64,000 nucleotides of DNA, taken from NCBI GenBank assembly GCA_029168955.1, contig JAPDOI010000063.1, positions 1,674,001 through 1,738,000 on the forward strand, read 5' to 3'. Source of the stretch: Aplectana chamaeleonis. Its lineage: Eukaryota > Nematoda > Chromadorea > Rhabditida > Cosmocercidae. A program made the position numbers and the translations under genes. The notes beneath the pieces are model-generated. The model was not told the origin of the DNA and made no database searches. It saw only the letters and a program-made list of their open reading frames with translations. Shown one piece after another: positions 10,036 through 20,960 of this stretch; positions within the stretch are counted from its first letter, which is position 1, and each line of letters starts with the position of its first letter.

Positions 10036-11484
10036 GCGCGAAGCGTGCCCCAGATTTGGTTTTGAACTGGCCACGCGCGCAACCCGTTTTTCGAAACCTG
10101 AGTTCGGGGTGAAGGAGGAAGTTAGCTCTAAATTGCATTGAAAAGAGCGCGAAAAGCTGGACGTTATGCCCAAAAATGGTTTATAATGGTTTCGTAGGAT
10201 TTGAGAAAAATTTGAAAAACCGCAATTTTCCTCTGTTAATCTCCTTTTTTTCGGACGGCGTTCACGATCTTGTTGGCACACTTAAAATTGAGCTAAAAAG
10301 CTCATTTTCGGACAGGAGGATGGAAATGGGTGCTGGTCGCTCCTATTCCATTTTGAACTTGATACCTTTAATTTGAAGGGTACCTCAAAATTGTGGGTTT
10401 ACATACTAAATTAGCCGTGGAGCAAGGAAATTGCTATTTTCTGCTACGGCTGGGGAGGCCGGGGTTAGTGGGTGGATCTTCAGCCAATGAACACAGGTCG
10501 TCGGAGGTAAGTACTGAATTTGTCAGAATTTGTACTCGTAACACATCATCGATCGATAGTGAATATTATCGACTTTCGCGCTTTTCGCACAAAATGCGGC
10601 GAACAGTGGTGATTGCTTTTGGGATTGGTTTTCTTGGTTGAGGAATTTTGCTCATCAGTCATTATCGATAAATACCGATCAATAATATCGATTTTTTCGC
10701 CTGCTGCACAAAATGCTCTAAGTCATTTGTTTGAGAAATTCTTCTCATCATGCAAAATCAAATATTAATGATCAATAATATGGATTTTTCACATTTTGTA
10801 CCAAATGCGGCAATGAGTTTTATTTTTTATGGTTGTATGTCATAGGTTTCAAAATTTGTACTCATACGACAATATCGTCTGTTAGATGTTTCATCATTCC
10901 AAAATGGAAATCGTTGAGCGAAATTGAAGTCAGAAATGGAACCTTTGGGTAAAACATGTGAAATTTCTGAAAATTTAGCTAACTTGCAAAAGTAACGATT
11001 TGGTAATGGTCAGAAAGAAGTTTCAAAAATGTTTCGAAATATTTAAAAAAATGATTTGGCGTAAAATAGCCTGGAGTAATAAAAAAAGCAGGGAAACGAA
11101 GTGAAATAACCAAAAATACGATTTGGTGGTCGACCATTTCACAAGCTTTTCCGTTAAACTTATCAAAACGAAGTCAAGCGCGCGACGGAAACATTAAGCC
11201 ATTTTTGAAAGCTGTATGAAGGGAATCATGTCATGCTGGGTGAAGGCAACGCTCCATTCCATATCGTGCTTGATTTCGTTTTGATAAGTTCAACGGAGAA
11301 GCTTGTGAAATGATCGGCCACCAAATCGCATTTTTTGGTTATTTCACTTCATTTCCTAGCTTTTTTATGACTCCATGCTATTTTACGCCAAATCATTTTT
11401 TAAAAATATTTCAAGACATATTAGGAACTTTTTTTGACCATTACCAAATCGCTACTTTTGCCAGGAAGCCAAATTTTCAGAAAT
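10036..11484. repeat. 1.45 kb dispersed repeat, copy 2 (uninterrupted)
   Basis: Aligns with 3880-5840 from GCGCGAAGCG to TTTTCAGAAAT. It lacks the 486-bp MITE and so preserves its target site TTTAAA at 11042-11047. The left part has no known domain; the right part (10961-11484) is the foldback. No protein recognised. Confidence 0.78.
10961..11484. mobile_element. Foldback element, copy 2 (524 bp)
   Basis: Same arms as 4829-5840: AAATTTCTGAAAATTTAGCT on the left, inverse on the right, with TGATAAGTT / AACTTATCA in the inner arms. Confidence 0.78.
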
Positions 11485-11864
11485 CGAAATTCGGATCTCG
11501 AAAAGGGGTATTCGCGTGTATTCAAAAATCGGGCGTTAAATGGGGGGTCATTCAAATCTTTTCGATATTCGGTCTTTTCGTTCTTGGCTCAACTTCATTC
11601 ATGTTTTACAAAACACTTCAATCCTCACCCGGAGGGATTATGTAGGAGTCGTGAAGCAGGGAATTTTAGGTCAAATTTTCGTCTACCTCAAATACATTTG
11701 AACTAGTACCCAGAAATTAAGAAATTCTCTGAGCAAAAAATATTACGTTCGTTGAAAAACAAAGAGATAAAAGCTTGTTTTGGAGAAATTAATAGAGTTG
11801 TTCAGACTAACAACATTAATTTCACATAAAGTTGAAAGTTCTCAGGACTGAATGTTTTTGTGAT
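11485..11864. other. No recognisable feature
   Basis: No gene or clear repeat seen between the foldback and the next MITE. Confidence 0.45.
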
Positions 11865-12144
11865 ACTGTGCTTATCTGGGCCGAATTCCGGTCCGCAATT
11901 GCGTCTCGACACGCTTTGCGGCCGCACGCGCTCGAGTCAATTGGGTTTCCAGCGCCGAAGCCGAATCGATGCGGCTTTTTTAAACATTTTCTCCAATTTT
12001 TTGAAGTTTTCAGTTTCCAAAACCCACCTAGAGTCAAGAGATCGACGGCTGCGGCGCTGGAACCTCTTCGGATTCGGAAGCGCGCGGTCGCAAAGCGTGT
12101 TGAGACGCAATTGCGGACCGGAATTTGGCCCCGAGAAGCACAGT
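11865..12144. mobile_element. TA-flanked foldback MITE, copy 1 (GGTCCG family)
   Basis: TA then CTGTGCTTATCTGGGCC at the left and GGCCCCGAGAAGCACAG then TA at the right. The arms continue through ATTCCGGTCCGCAATTGCG and GACACGCTTTGCGGCCGC. TA duplications suggest mobilisation by a Tc1/mariner-type transposase. Related copies lie at 12468-12747 and 22475-22654. Confidence 0.78.
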
Positions 12145-12467
12145 ATTCTGTTTGGTCAAACTGGCAATTCCAAATCAAATGTACTTTTCCAGAGCCAATT
12201 TTGGACTTAAAGTCCGAAAATGCTCATCGCAACTGCCTAGACCCACTCTGAAAGAAGTTATAGGCGTTTTTAAAGTTTCGCGGCAAGGTAGGAACCTCAT
12301 GGAATTTTTGAGGTGTTTTTAATTTTTTTTCCGGATTTTGCTAAAAAAACATGTATGTACGGGGTATTCTCGGAATGCTGAACATTAATCTAGAGTTCGT
12401 TTGTCGAAATTTTAAGGTTTAGTGTAGGTTACGGTAGGGTACCATGCCATTAAGGAGGCAGAACCTA

Positions 12468-12747
12468 CTGTGCTTCTCTGGGCCCGATTCCGGTCCGCAA
12501 ATGCGTCTCGACACGCTTTGCGGCCGCACGCGGTCGAGTCGGTCGACTTTCCAGCGCCAAAGCCGACTCGATTTGCCTTTTCTGTACAGTTTTCTCCAAT
12601 TTTTTTTCAGTTTACAAATTGCAAAACCCACCTAGAGTCAAGAGATCGGCGGCTGCGGCGCTGATAACCCTTCTGACTCGGGAACGTGCGGCCGCAAAGC
12701 GTGTCCAGACGCAAATGCGGACCGGAATTTGGCCCAGAGAAGCACAG
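12468..12747. mobile_element. TA-flanked foldback MITE, copy 2 (GGTCCG family)
   Basis: CTGTGCTTCTCTGGGCCC at the left and GGCCCAGAGAAGCACAG at the right, with the same GGTCCGCAAATGCG and ACACGCTTTGCGGCCGCACG arms. The left TA (12466-12467) is present but the right one is lost. The middle, with CAAAACCCACCTAGAGTC, aligns with copy 1. Confidence 0.78.
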
Positions 12748-13260
12748 GACCTTAGTAATTCAAGAATCGACTAATGCACATTGAATTCGTATTCAGCACT
12801 CCAAATTACCCCCAGATAAAAAGTATGAGACAAATCTGAGACTTTGACCAAACTACCGTATACCCACCGTAATCTACCGTAACCTACCAAAAATCGATAA
12901 AACGACATCAGATTCGTGTTCAGCACTCCAAATAACCCCAGAGAAATGAATTGAGCATATTCTATAGAAGCACTCCGGAAATCGTCAAAAGTCGCGATAG
13001 CCATCAAATTCTCCCTCGATGGGAATCTGTGATCGAATACAGTCGAAAACTTTGGAAAATCGATAAATGAACCTCAGATTCGTGATCAGCTCCCGAAATA
13101 ACTCCCAGAGCGAAATTTAAGTCAAATCTGGAACATTTTTCTAATACGCTCCGAGAGCCCTCTAATTGGTATAAATAAACGCCCAAGCGAAAATCCGTAC
13201 CATTCGAAAAAGGTTTCAATCTGGACAAAGTTTGGAAAATGTGCTTTCACCCAAACTTAG
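12748..13260. repeat. Degenerate tandem repeat, unit about 125-170 bp
   Basis: The block ATTCGTnTTCAGCACTCCAAAT then CCCCAGA recurs near 12786, 12908 and 13077. The part reading AAATCTGAGACTTTGACCAA, ACTACCGTATACCCACCG (about 12834-12885) occurs inverted at about 14700-14770, so a related repeat flanks 12.8-14.8 kb on both sides. Confidence 0.5.
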
Positions 13261-13489
13261 CCTGGAAGGGTTGTTCAGGACTCTGAACACGAGAATGAGG
13301 TCAGCCTCCGTGTTTTCATGAAAATAATGCGTTTTTTTTGGAGGGTACAATAGGTACGAAAATCAAAGAAAAAACACCTATAACTCTTTACAGATTGGTT
13401 CCTGGCAGCTGAGAAGGGCAAATTCGAAACCTACTTCAAAAATCGTTCTAGTAAAGTACATTTCCATCGAAATGGCCAGTTTGGCTAGC

Positions 13490-14090
13490 TCAGGAATTTC
13501 TGAACAAGTTACCTGGGACTTTAACGCATGTTGCATGATGGCTTTACGCAACTTACTTAAAGTTCACAAGTAACTTGAAGTGATGTTATGTGTAACTTGA
13601 CCAGATTTCTGATTAAAGTATCATGTATTTTGTTTTAATAATACATAACATTGCGAGTAACTTGCCCTGTTGCTACATGTTACCTTACACGCAAACGCGA
13701 GGCGCCCGGCACCGACACGCGACGCGGCATGCTAGCCGAGGACGCCGGCAGCCGCCAGAGGCCTGGCGGAGACTTCAGCCGGTGTGGCGGGCAAAGTACC
13801 TCAAACTTGGGTAATTGAACCGGCGACGCTATCGCCCTGCCTCGAGACTGTGTCGTATACCTGCCTAGAAAACAACCCGGCCCGAGTTATTTTACGTGTG
13901 CGTTAAAATAACACATTTAAGTTACACTTCAGTATTTTATGTCACATGTAAGTCAACTCGCAACGTGCAATATACTTCCTTTTTTCAAAGTCACATGTAA
14001 CTTAAAGTTACGAAGATAATTCGCACGTAACATGTTTAGAGTGCTGAATTCGCATGTAACCTTATCAGAAGTTTCTGAGAGTAGTAGTTT
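13490..14090. repeat. AAGTTAC/GTAACTT-rich repeat surrounding a GC-rich core
   Basis: About a dozen AAGTTAC, GTAACTT and ATGTAAC motifs in both orientations lie on either side of a GC-rich core (13683-13890). The core carries the SL1-like leader and resembles 7775-7970, so it was probably inserted into the outer repeat. Confidence 0.45.
13800..13821 (-). ncRNA. SL1-like spliced leader sequence, copy A
   Basis: On the minus strand the leader begins GGTTCAATTACCCAAG and ends TTTGAG. It differs from the nematode SL1 leader only at position 5 (C for T), a 21/22 match, and is followed by GTAC, keeping the GT of the SL-RNA splice donor. Downstream there is a hairpin CCGCCAG-GCCT-CTGGCGG, but no AATTTTTGG-like Sm site and no 5S rRNA gene nearby. 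A real SL RNA gene is therefore unproven; an SL-RNA-derived repeat is the more likely reading because a second copy exists at 7863-7884. Confidence 0.6.
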
Positions 14091-14799
14091 CCTTGTCAGT
14101 AGAGAACAGAGAAGTAAAACTCTAGTGAATTCATGAAATTTCAATGCGAAAAAATGTTTTTCATCGAATATTTGAATATCGTCAAAGTATTGAAATATAA
14201 CGTTTTGATTCTATACTCCGAGGTGAAACAACTTTCAAATTTCTCTACAAACAACATAATGAAGCCATGAATGTGGGACTTTTCTGTGGCAAAAAATGAT
14301 CTGCTAAACACAAAATTATTCAAATAACTTAACAGTTGTACACTTTTTTTGCTCAAACATCTAAGACAAAACCGTTCAAAAAAGCATATTCCGGCGCTAA
14401 AAAAGCCGGAAATACTGAATTTTTTTTGTATAGACACTTACTAGGGTAACTGTTCGAAATTCAGACCGAAACTTCTTTCTAGGGGTTGTTTTGGGTGCTG
14501 AGTAAAAATCTTAGGCCCATTTGTCGATTTTTAAAAAATTTCGGCTGATTTGATTCTGCTCTTACCAATGGAAAGATTTTGCTGGCCAAACTCGACTTCT
14601 GACGATTTCCTGAATGCTGCGACAAACCTGTCCCAAGGTGTTTTTTCATAGAGGCGATGGGGGCTGCTTAGCACAAATATTTGGATCGTCTAACGATGTT
14701 TTCTTGGAGTACGGTATGTTACGGTGGATATACAGTAGTTTGATCGAAGTCTCAGATTTGGCTCAAAATTTTCTGTGGGTGTAATTTGATAACGATACA

Positions 14800-15860
14800 C
14801 AAAGATTTTTTATGAAATTGCTTTAGACACATTAACCAGAGAAAAATCAGAAGTAAAACACCGACGGAGATATGAATATTCAGAGAGAAACACAATCTTT
14901 TAATAAAGTATATGTAAAGAGTAAATTTAAAAGGTGATTTTTTTCTGAAAAAAAAACTTCTCTTCCGTGAAAAAAAATAACGAAAAAAATAGCAAAAGGA
15001 ATCTTGCTGACGGCTACTTTTGAAAATTTTCCACGTTTCCGAGTAAGAAGAGCCTTGGGTTTATCCGAGAAGTGAGGTAAAACTCTCGTGGACTTCTATG
15101 ATTAAACATGATTTTGTCGAATCTCTACAGAAAATATTCTCAAAGCATTTGGTTGAGTTGATTATTTCTGGCCCCAGTTGAGAAAAGAATTTTAGGAGAA
15201 AAATAATCTCAAAAATGTTTATTCTTTCCTATTGCATGAAAATTAAGAAAAATACCAAAGCCCAAAAACGGCACAGGCAATAAACTGCTGGAGTATGAAT
15301 GCTTTTTAGGCCATAAATTTTTTCTGTTGTTTTTGCCCAAAATGAAATATACCTAACCGTAACAGATAACAAAATATGTTATGAGACTGCAAACTTGGAC
15401 TGAAATTCAATTGTGAGCCTGTAGTCGACATGTGGTGTACTCCTAGAATGACCCTTGCGTCTGGGCATCAACGATCAGGACAGATCCCCTTTGAACGACA
15501 GAAATCAGAAAAGGGCTTGTGATGCGCTTTCCATGAGAGGCTATTTTCATGAACGCCGTGAAGAGTAATATTGAAAGTTCATGTGTGATTTCATCCAGTG
15601 GCCAGACTCATGACAAAAATTTTGTGTAAACTCATTTGATACTAACATCCAACATTTCACAGCGTTTACAATGTTATATTTATCATCATTTCGCACCAAA
15701 AATCGGTCTTTAACGGTTCATTCTTGACGCCGAGCAGTCTTTGTAATACTTCTCGGCACTGGTTCAGAGCAGCTACCATGGCGTCGCGCACTATGTACGA
15801 GTGAGAGGTTGTGCCAGCAGAATAGGAAGAAGCGTAGCTCTTCAAGTGAGGCACCGATCC
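14800..15860. other. No recognisable feature
   Basis: AT-rich sequence without gene or strong repeat signal on either strand. Confidence 0.45.
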
Positions 15861-15863
15861 TCT

Positions 15864-16163
15864 TAGGGGTATGGTATACTTTGTCGCTGTAATGAGCGAC
15901 AGGCATGCAATCTAACACAAATCGCAGCAGGACCCGCATCGGAGCAATGGCAACGGTCTTCATAGGAAAAGATGTCGCGTGTGGGTCGCAGCGACGTGTC
16001 GCGGAGGGCTGACGTACTGCAAATGAGCCATAGCCTGTCGCTACAACTGTCGCTGTCGCTGTGCAGTGCACTGCGACAGTGACAGATTTATAGGTCGGGA
16101 GGCGGTCGCTGTCGCTGTCCAGAGCGACGCGACGGTGTGTCGCAAAAGTATACCATACCCCTT
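15864..16163. mobile_element. 300-bp MITE with GGGGTATGG ends
   Basis: Left TAGGGGTATGGTATACTTTG and right CAAAAGTATACCATACCCCT are inverted. The middle holds several TGTCGCTGT / ACAGCGACA-type words and a small palindrome at about 16050-16080. These words are not spaced at 10 bp, unlike the arrays after 55.8 kb. Confidence 0.7.
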
Positions 16164-16707
16164 ACGTGGCAGTCGCTCGTGCCCGACGGCCAATGGTCTC
16201 TGCATCTCTAGACTTCACCCGAAGCAGAGCCCTCTGGCTGTCTGGCTCTGGCTCGGGGTGATGGCCTTATGTTGACCCAACGACAGAATGGAAGAGAGGG
16301 GTGGAAGGAGCGAAGGGCCGTGATCATAAAATCCGTAACATAAAATCCTCTATAACCTAGTTCATCTTGACAAAAACAAAATTTTCCCACTGAGGCGGTC
16401 GATAACACGAGGCCCCACATGTAGTGCCGCTTCCCAATACGTCAAGCTTAGTAAGCGTTTTCAAATTCGCCGCACACTCCCTGGTTTCTTGAGCGTTGCA
16501 GACAGGTTTCTCTCAGAAATTTAAGTTCGCCGTACCAGTCTTTTGTTCCCTTTTTTGATGAATACTTTTTACTTTTTTGTTTTTTGTTCAATTCCTCTTT
16601 CCATTTTCCGTTGTGTCTGTTTGTTTACACAGACTATTGCCTACGTTTTATCGTTTAGGTGTAATGTTCGTTTTATCATCACTCATCTATATATTCGAGT
16701 ACACATG
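16164..16707. other. No recognisable feature
   Basis: T-rich stretch near 16540-16620; no gene recognised. Confidence 0.4.
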
Positions 16708-17206
16708 TGGTTTCCGTTTTCGTTTTAGTCTGACGCATGGACCAGGCGGCTGACCGTGCGGGGTTGGCGGCCTCATTGGAGAATGGGGTTTCGATTCGTG
16801 CGCGGGTGATCTACCGTCGCAACCCGTCCATTCATCCGACTAAAATGATTGTGCGAACTCAAAGTGTACCTTATGCAAATAAGTATACCTTATGTAATAA
16901 ACATGAACTTGGATGGAGGACACTTGGGCTGGTATGGTGTGCACTTTCCGTGCACGCCATACTGCACCTCTCTGTGCGATCGATAGAAGCGCGCCCGCGC
17001 GGTATGATTTGGCCGAGTCAGAGAAGAAGAGAGAAGCGTCAGAGACGAAGAGTTCGCGCAATAACTTTAGTCTGATGAGATGAATGGACGGGGCTGCGAC
17101 GGTAGATCACCCCCCGAAATCGAAACCCCATTCCTCATTGAGGCCGCCAACCCCGCACGGCCAGCCGCCTGGTTCCTGCGTCAGACTAAAACGAAAACGG
17201 AAGCCA
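16708..17206. mobile_element. 500-bp foldback MITE
   Basis: TGGTTTCCGTTTTCGTTTTA, GTCTGACGCA at the left pairs with TGCGTCAGAC, TAAAACGAAAACGGAAGCCA at the right. The arms run on through GGGGTTGGCGGCCTCATTG and GGGTGATCTACCGTCGCA for about 130 bp. The open frames inside are by-products of the arms. Confidence 0.82.
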
Positions 17207-17466
17207 TAGAGAGTAGAGTGTAACGGCTGTAGCATTCCAACCAATTCCAGCAGTCAACTATTACATTTTGCTCACCACGGTCACATTCTGAAGGAATCGT
17301 TTGCAATCCAGAGCAACTGCTCAAAAAAATCGCTAATTCAAGAGTCGTTTTCAATTCCTTTTAGCTCTGCTCCTTCTCACAAGGTGGTGTAGTTAGAGGG
17401 CTTCTTTCTTATGCTAAAGAGATCTATCCACCAATGACGCGAAAAAATGGAATATGGTTTTCTGCG

Positions 17467-17645
17467 TGTACGATCCCATAAAAGTACAGTCGGCACGCAT
17501 CATACTGATACTTTGTGTTCCTTTTTGTGCGTTGGCGCAAACTCGGCGCACCTATTTTATAACATATACTCACCGAGTTTGCGCCAACATACAATAGGGC
17601 ACGCAAAGTATCATTGCGATCCGTGCCGTCTGTATGTGTACTCTG
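17467..17645. mobile_element. Short foldback element
   Basis: CGGCACGCATCATACTGATA, CTTTGTG and TGCGTTGGCGCAAACTCGG at the left pair with CCGAGTTTGCGCCAACATA, CACGCAAAGTATCATTGCGA and CCGTGCCG at the right, leaving a loop of about 25 bp. Confidence 0.75.
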
Positions 17646-17651
17646 TTCGTA

Positions 17652-17916
17652 GCGGGGTGCACAATCTCATGATCCGCCACTGGCCCTCTACTACGGTAAT
17701 ACACGTGTTCTCCGCCTGCTCCGGTCTGCATCGAAGACCCTGTAAACGATATATACGTCAATGCCGCCCTCAATTGGTGAGTTTTGAATGGCGGCAGTGA
17801 CTCATCGATCGCCTACGGAGTCGCAGATGCATACCGGGGTCGGCAGAGAACGCATCGATTACCGTAGTAGAGGACCAGTAGAAGACCAGTGGCGAACCCT
17901 GAGTTTGTGAACCGCG
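17652..17916. mobile_element. 265-bp foldback element
   Basis: CCGCCACTGGCCCTCTACTA, CGGTAAT at the left and ATTACCG, TAGTAGAGGACCAGTAGAAG, ACCAGTGGC at the right are inverted. The outer GTGCACAATCTCA / TGAGTTTGTGAAC extends the arms. It sits between two other elements without a gap. Confidence 0.7.
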
Positions 17917-17923
17917 TCACATA

Positions 17924-18063
17924 CCACGGCGAAGTTCATTTGGTTCCTACGCGTGCTGGTGAGGAGCGGAGGTTAGAGACAGTGAGAGAGCGGAGGGCAG
18001 ACGGAGGCCCAGGCGTCGCGCGCCGCTCGCGCCTCGAATGATGTGAATTACGACGTTTTATAG
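17924..18063 (-). mobile_element. AAAACG MITE, dispersed copy outside the satellite
   Basis: Reverse-complement match to the 134-147 bp element found repeatedly inside the 56-bp satellite, including GGTTCCTACGCG, GGAGCGGAGGTTAGAGACAG and GACGGAGGCCCAGGCGTCGC. The end AATTACGACGTTTTATAG corresponds to the TIR; even the flanking AGAGGGTA is shared with the satellite copies. This shows that the element is an independent repeat. Confidence 0.78.
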
Positions 18064-19750
18064 AGGGTAAGTATACTTTACGCACTGCCTCAAAATGAAT
18101 TACGCACTGCCTCAAAATGTATACGTCGTTGCAAGCGTCGATAACAACGGAAACGGCCGTAATTGAGCAATAATCTGGTTTTTGGGGTTTGAGTTCAGCA
18201 GGAAAAGTGGGCGAGTTTCCTTCTATCGCCAAGAAGCGTAGCGGCTTGCTTCTTGAATTGCTAAGACCATACTTCCTGCGGTTGCATCATAGGAGCTCCA
18301 TCTTCAACTGTAGTCACCATAAGCAATGCGTATCCAAGTGAACGTAAATCCATTCCTATGACTTTTTTGCTCACTCCTTTATCAAACCAATATCGTTGAG
18401 TGATGCTACTTTACTTATTAACAGTTTCTTTAAGAGAGCTGTCAATAACTTTTTTGGTCACATGGGTACAAACTGCAATCCACAAGGCACGTGCTGTTGA
18501 GATGGGAAATCACTCACAGCACATTAAACGCTCAGACTTCTTAAAGTATTGGGTGGTAAACCGACAGATCATTATCACATTGCTAACGACGATATGTGTC
18601 CTGGCCAAGGTCATTTGCAGACTCTTTCCGGTCATTAATGTATTTTAATGATCCCTTAGATAGTCCTCCTGGAAATTCTTATTATTTCGACTTGAGTTGA
18701 CGAAGTTGGAATGCTCTTTCGCTTAGAAATGCATAATGTTCATGTGGCGGTGATCGGGGATGGCCTTTTTGACGCGTTTTGATGAGCCGGAGCGAGTTTT
18801 CAGGAAAGAAGGGGAGTGTATCAGAAGCGCTGCCGATGGATGATGAGGCCGATCACATGCATTTCTTGACGAATTCCCCCGTCTGAGTGGCGGCAGCAGC
18901 GGGGGCCGGCCATCGACACCCTAACCTATGGCAGCTTTCGGCCGCCAGCCTGTGTCATTATCCATTCATCCCCCAATCGCAGGGCAGGGGTTCATTCGTG
19001 GAGAATGCATATTATGGAATACTGGAGTATTGATACTTGTTAACGTGACTTACAATCTGAACGACCGTGAAGGTGCTGAATAAATTTCCAACTTTACGCT
19101 CGCGCGGGCCCTTACCCATTATCTGCCTTTGTCTCACCATTGCTCTGTTCTGTTCTATAAACCTTAAACTGTTTTAAAACTATCAGTCAGTATGTTGTCT
19201 TATTTTTTTTTGCTGAGCTGTTGATCGAAACGAAACGACCTCAACCTGTTCTCAAACTGTCAAAGTGTATGCTGTCTCAGTTTCTTCGTTGAACTTGCGC
19301 TGGGAACGAACTCGAACATGTTCTAGAATCTCCCGTTATCCTACCCAAATCATTGTTCTCATTGCGTGTTTAATTCTACTGATGCATCCTCCTACTTCTT
19401 CCTTATTTCCTCATCTTTCACCTTCTTATTTGTCCAAACTCGTTCTTTCCAGTACACCTCTTCTGCTATTCACCTTGCATCATTTGATCTTGTGCCAAAA
19501 TACAGTGACATACGTTTGAGAACGAAGATTACTTCACGGGTGAGAAGCAGTCATTCAGTTAGTTGTTACCCACTCAGACTTGCTCTCCGATCCTCCGACC
19601 CTTCTTTTTCCAAGTTCAGCATCTCTTCTAAAGCCCAAATTAAGTTCTCTATAGTCCATTACCAGACGAAATCGATACTCTTGACCCTGTTTGGACGCCT
19701 CTGGTCTCAACAAAGCTGCTTATCACAAGAATGGAATACGCGTTAGGATC
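18064..19750. other. No recognisable gene
   Basis: A small direct duplication TTACGCACTGCCTCAAAATG occurs at about 18076 and 18101. The open frame 19366-19746 (+, 126 codons) shows no domain. Nothing else is supported. Confidence 0.4.
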
Positions 19751-19759
19751 AAAACTTGA

Positions 19760-20960
19760 GAAATTTATGTGTTTCGAAGCAGCCGATCACCAACTGCATT
19801 GAACAGAATAGATTCCCTATGACTATCTATAATAGGAACATTCGGGTCTATTCTAACACATGCCCCTTCCCCCTCGGGTCCAGCTTCGACTGTCCTTCCC
19901 ATCCACCATCTTCTCCTCTCACAGGCCGGGATCATACTTCTAGTGACCAGCAACTGCGACAGTGCATGTCATGCGTATAGGATTTTGGTCGATATAGATG
20001 GTAAACGTTGGGCAGCGTCGCTCGTCGCTAGAGGTATGATCCCGGCGGCAATAATGTGTCTGGTCCGAAAGAGTTTGGTTCCCAATTGATATTCCAATCA
20101 ACCTCAGAGACAACGTGCCCTCCGTAGTTTCCAACTGCTGAGTCCGGGTTCATGTTGGGTGCATCGATATCCGTACTTTCGGAATTTCCGTACGCTCGCT
20201 GAGAAACATGCTGACATGTCGACGGTAACGCTGTGTCTGCCCACGATTCACCTGCATTACAGGTAGGAAGGCGTACGGTGGAGTTGAACCGGTGAGAGCG
20301 GGATCTGTGTTGGCCAGATGGCTACTGGCCTCTTTGTGTTTCTTGATGGCCGCCTGTGCTCCTCTCCCTCCTTTTCCACGTCCTTCTGTCTAGTCGTTAT
20401 TCATGTTCACTGAGCGTTCCAGATAAACGTGAGTGATGGCTCCTGAGACTGGAGCTACACAGGATCTCTTACCAGTAGGATAGATGGGAGGGCCATGAAA
20501 GAGTTGTCGCGCTGCAACAGAGTTACGATTACGATCAGCTAACGATCTTGCGCAGAATGCGTTAAGTTCACTATCATCTTGAACTCACAGTATATCATTC
20601 ATTTCGAAACTGTCGAGCGAGTCAAAGAAAGTTACAACTAGGGGCTGCCGGTACTCCTGATAGACCGCGATGACCATAGCGACGCCTTTGTTGTGGTCAA
20701 TGTAGCTAGCCCCTGACGGAATCTAGTCTACTCCGATGGCTGAGCTTTATTCAAGGTCCACGATGAACGCAAAAGATTGATTTTCGTGTATAACTTGTAA
20801 AACAGGCTCAGCAAGCTTGTTAACCGCGAAGGTCTTCCAAGTAACCCTCCCTGCGAAGATTGACTGTGCTGGAAGATCTCCTCTGATATTAAATCCTTCC
20901 CTTCGTAAATGTGATGACGTTTGTGCGGCAAGAAGCGAGCGCAGGCAGCAGCCTCCAAAT
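19760..20960 (-). pseudogene. Decayed LINE reverse transcriptase fragment
   Basis: Read from high to low coordinates on the minus strand, the pieces come in LINE order. RPSRLTSLLSLFYKLYTKI then LNKAQPSE (about 20850-20730) resembles the RPI-LLS-YKLFTK-LDEAQP region. AVYQEYRQPLVVTFFDSLDS then FEMNDIL (about 20670-20595) resembles the VYREYRLPLVLTFVDYEKAFDSVE block with the catalytic Asp region degraded. QLFHGPPIYPTGK and THVYLERSVNMNND (about 20500-20410) resemble later RT and thumb blocks. Stops and frameshifts are frequent, so it is dead. Weak similarity to the LINE C-terminus appears to continue to about 19760. The clade looks RTE-like, as in other nematode LINEs; the assignment is by memory of conserved blocks. 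Confidence 0.6.

Noticed and set aside
15864..16163. Member of the 10-bp GTCGC-box arrays
   Set aside because: Contains TGTCGC words, but spaced 6 and 11 bp and inside a MITE with clear inverted ends.
16737..17075. ORF of 112 codons
   Set aside because: It lies in the arm and loop of a foldback element and has no domain.
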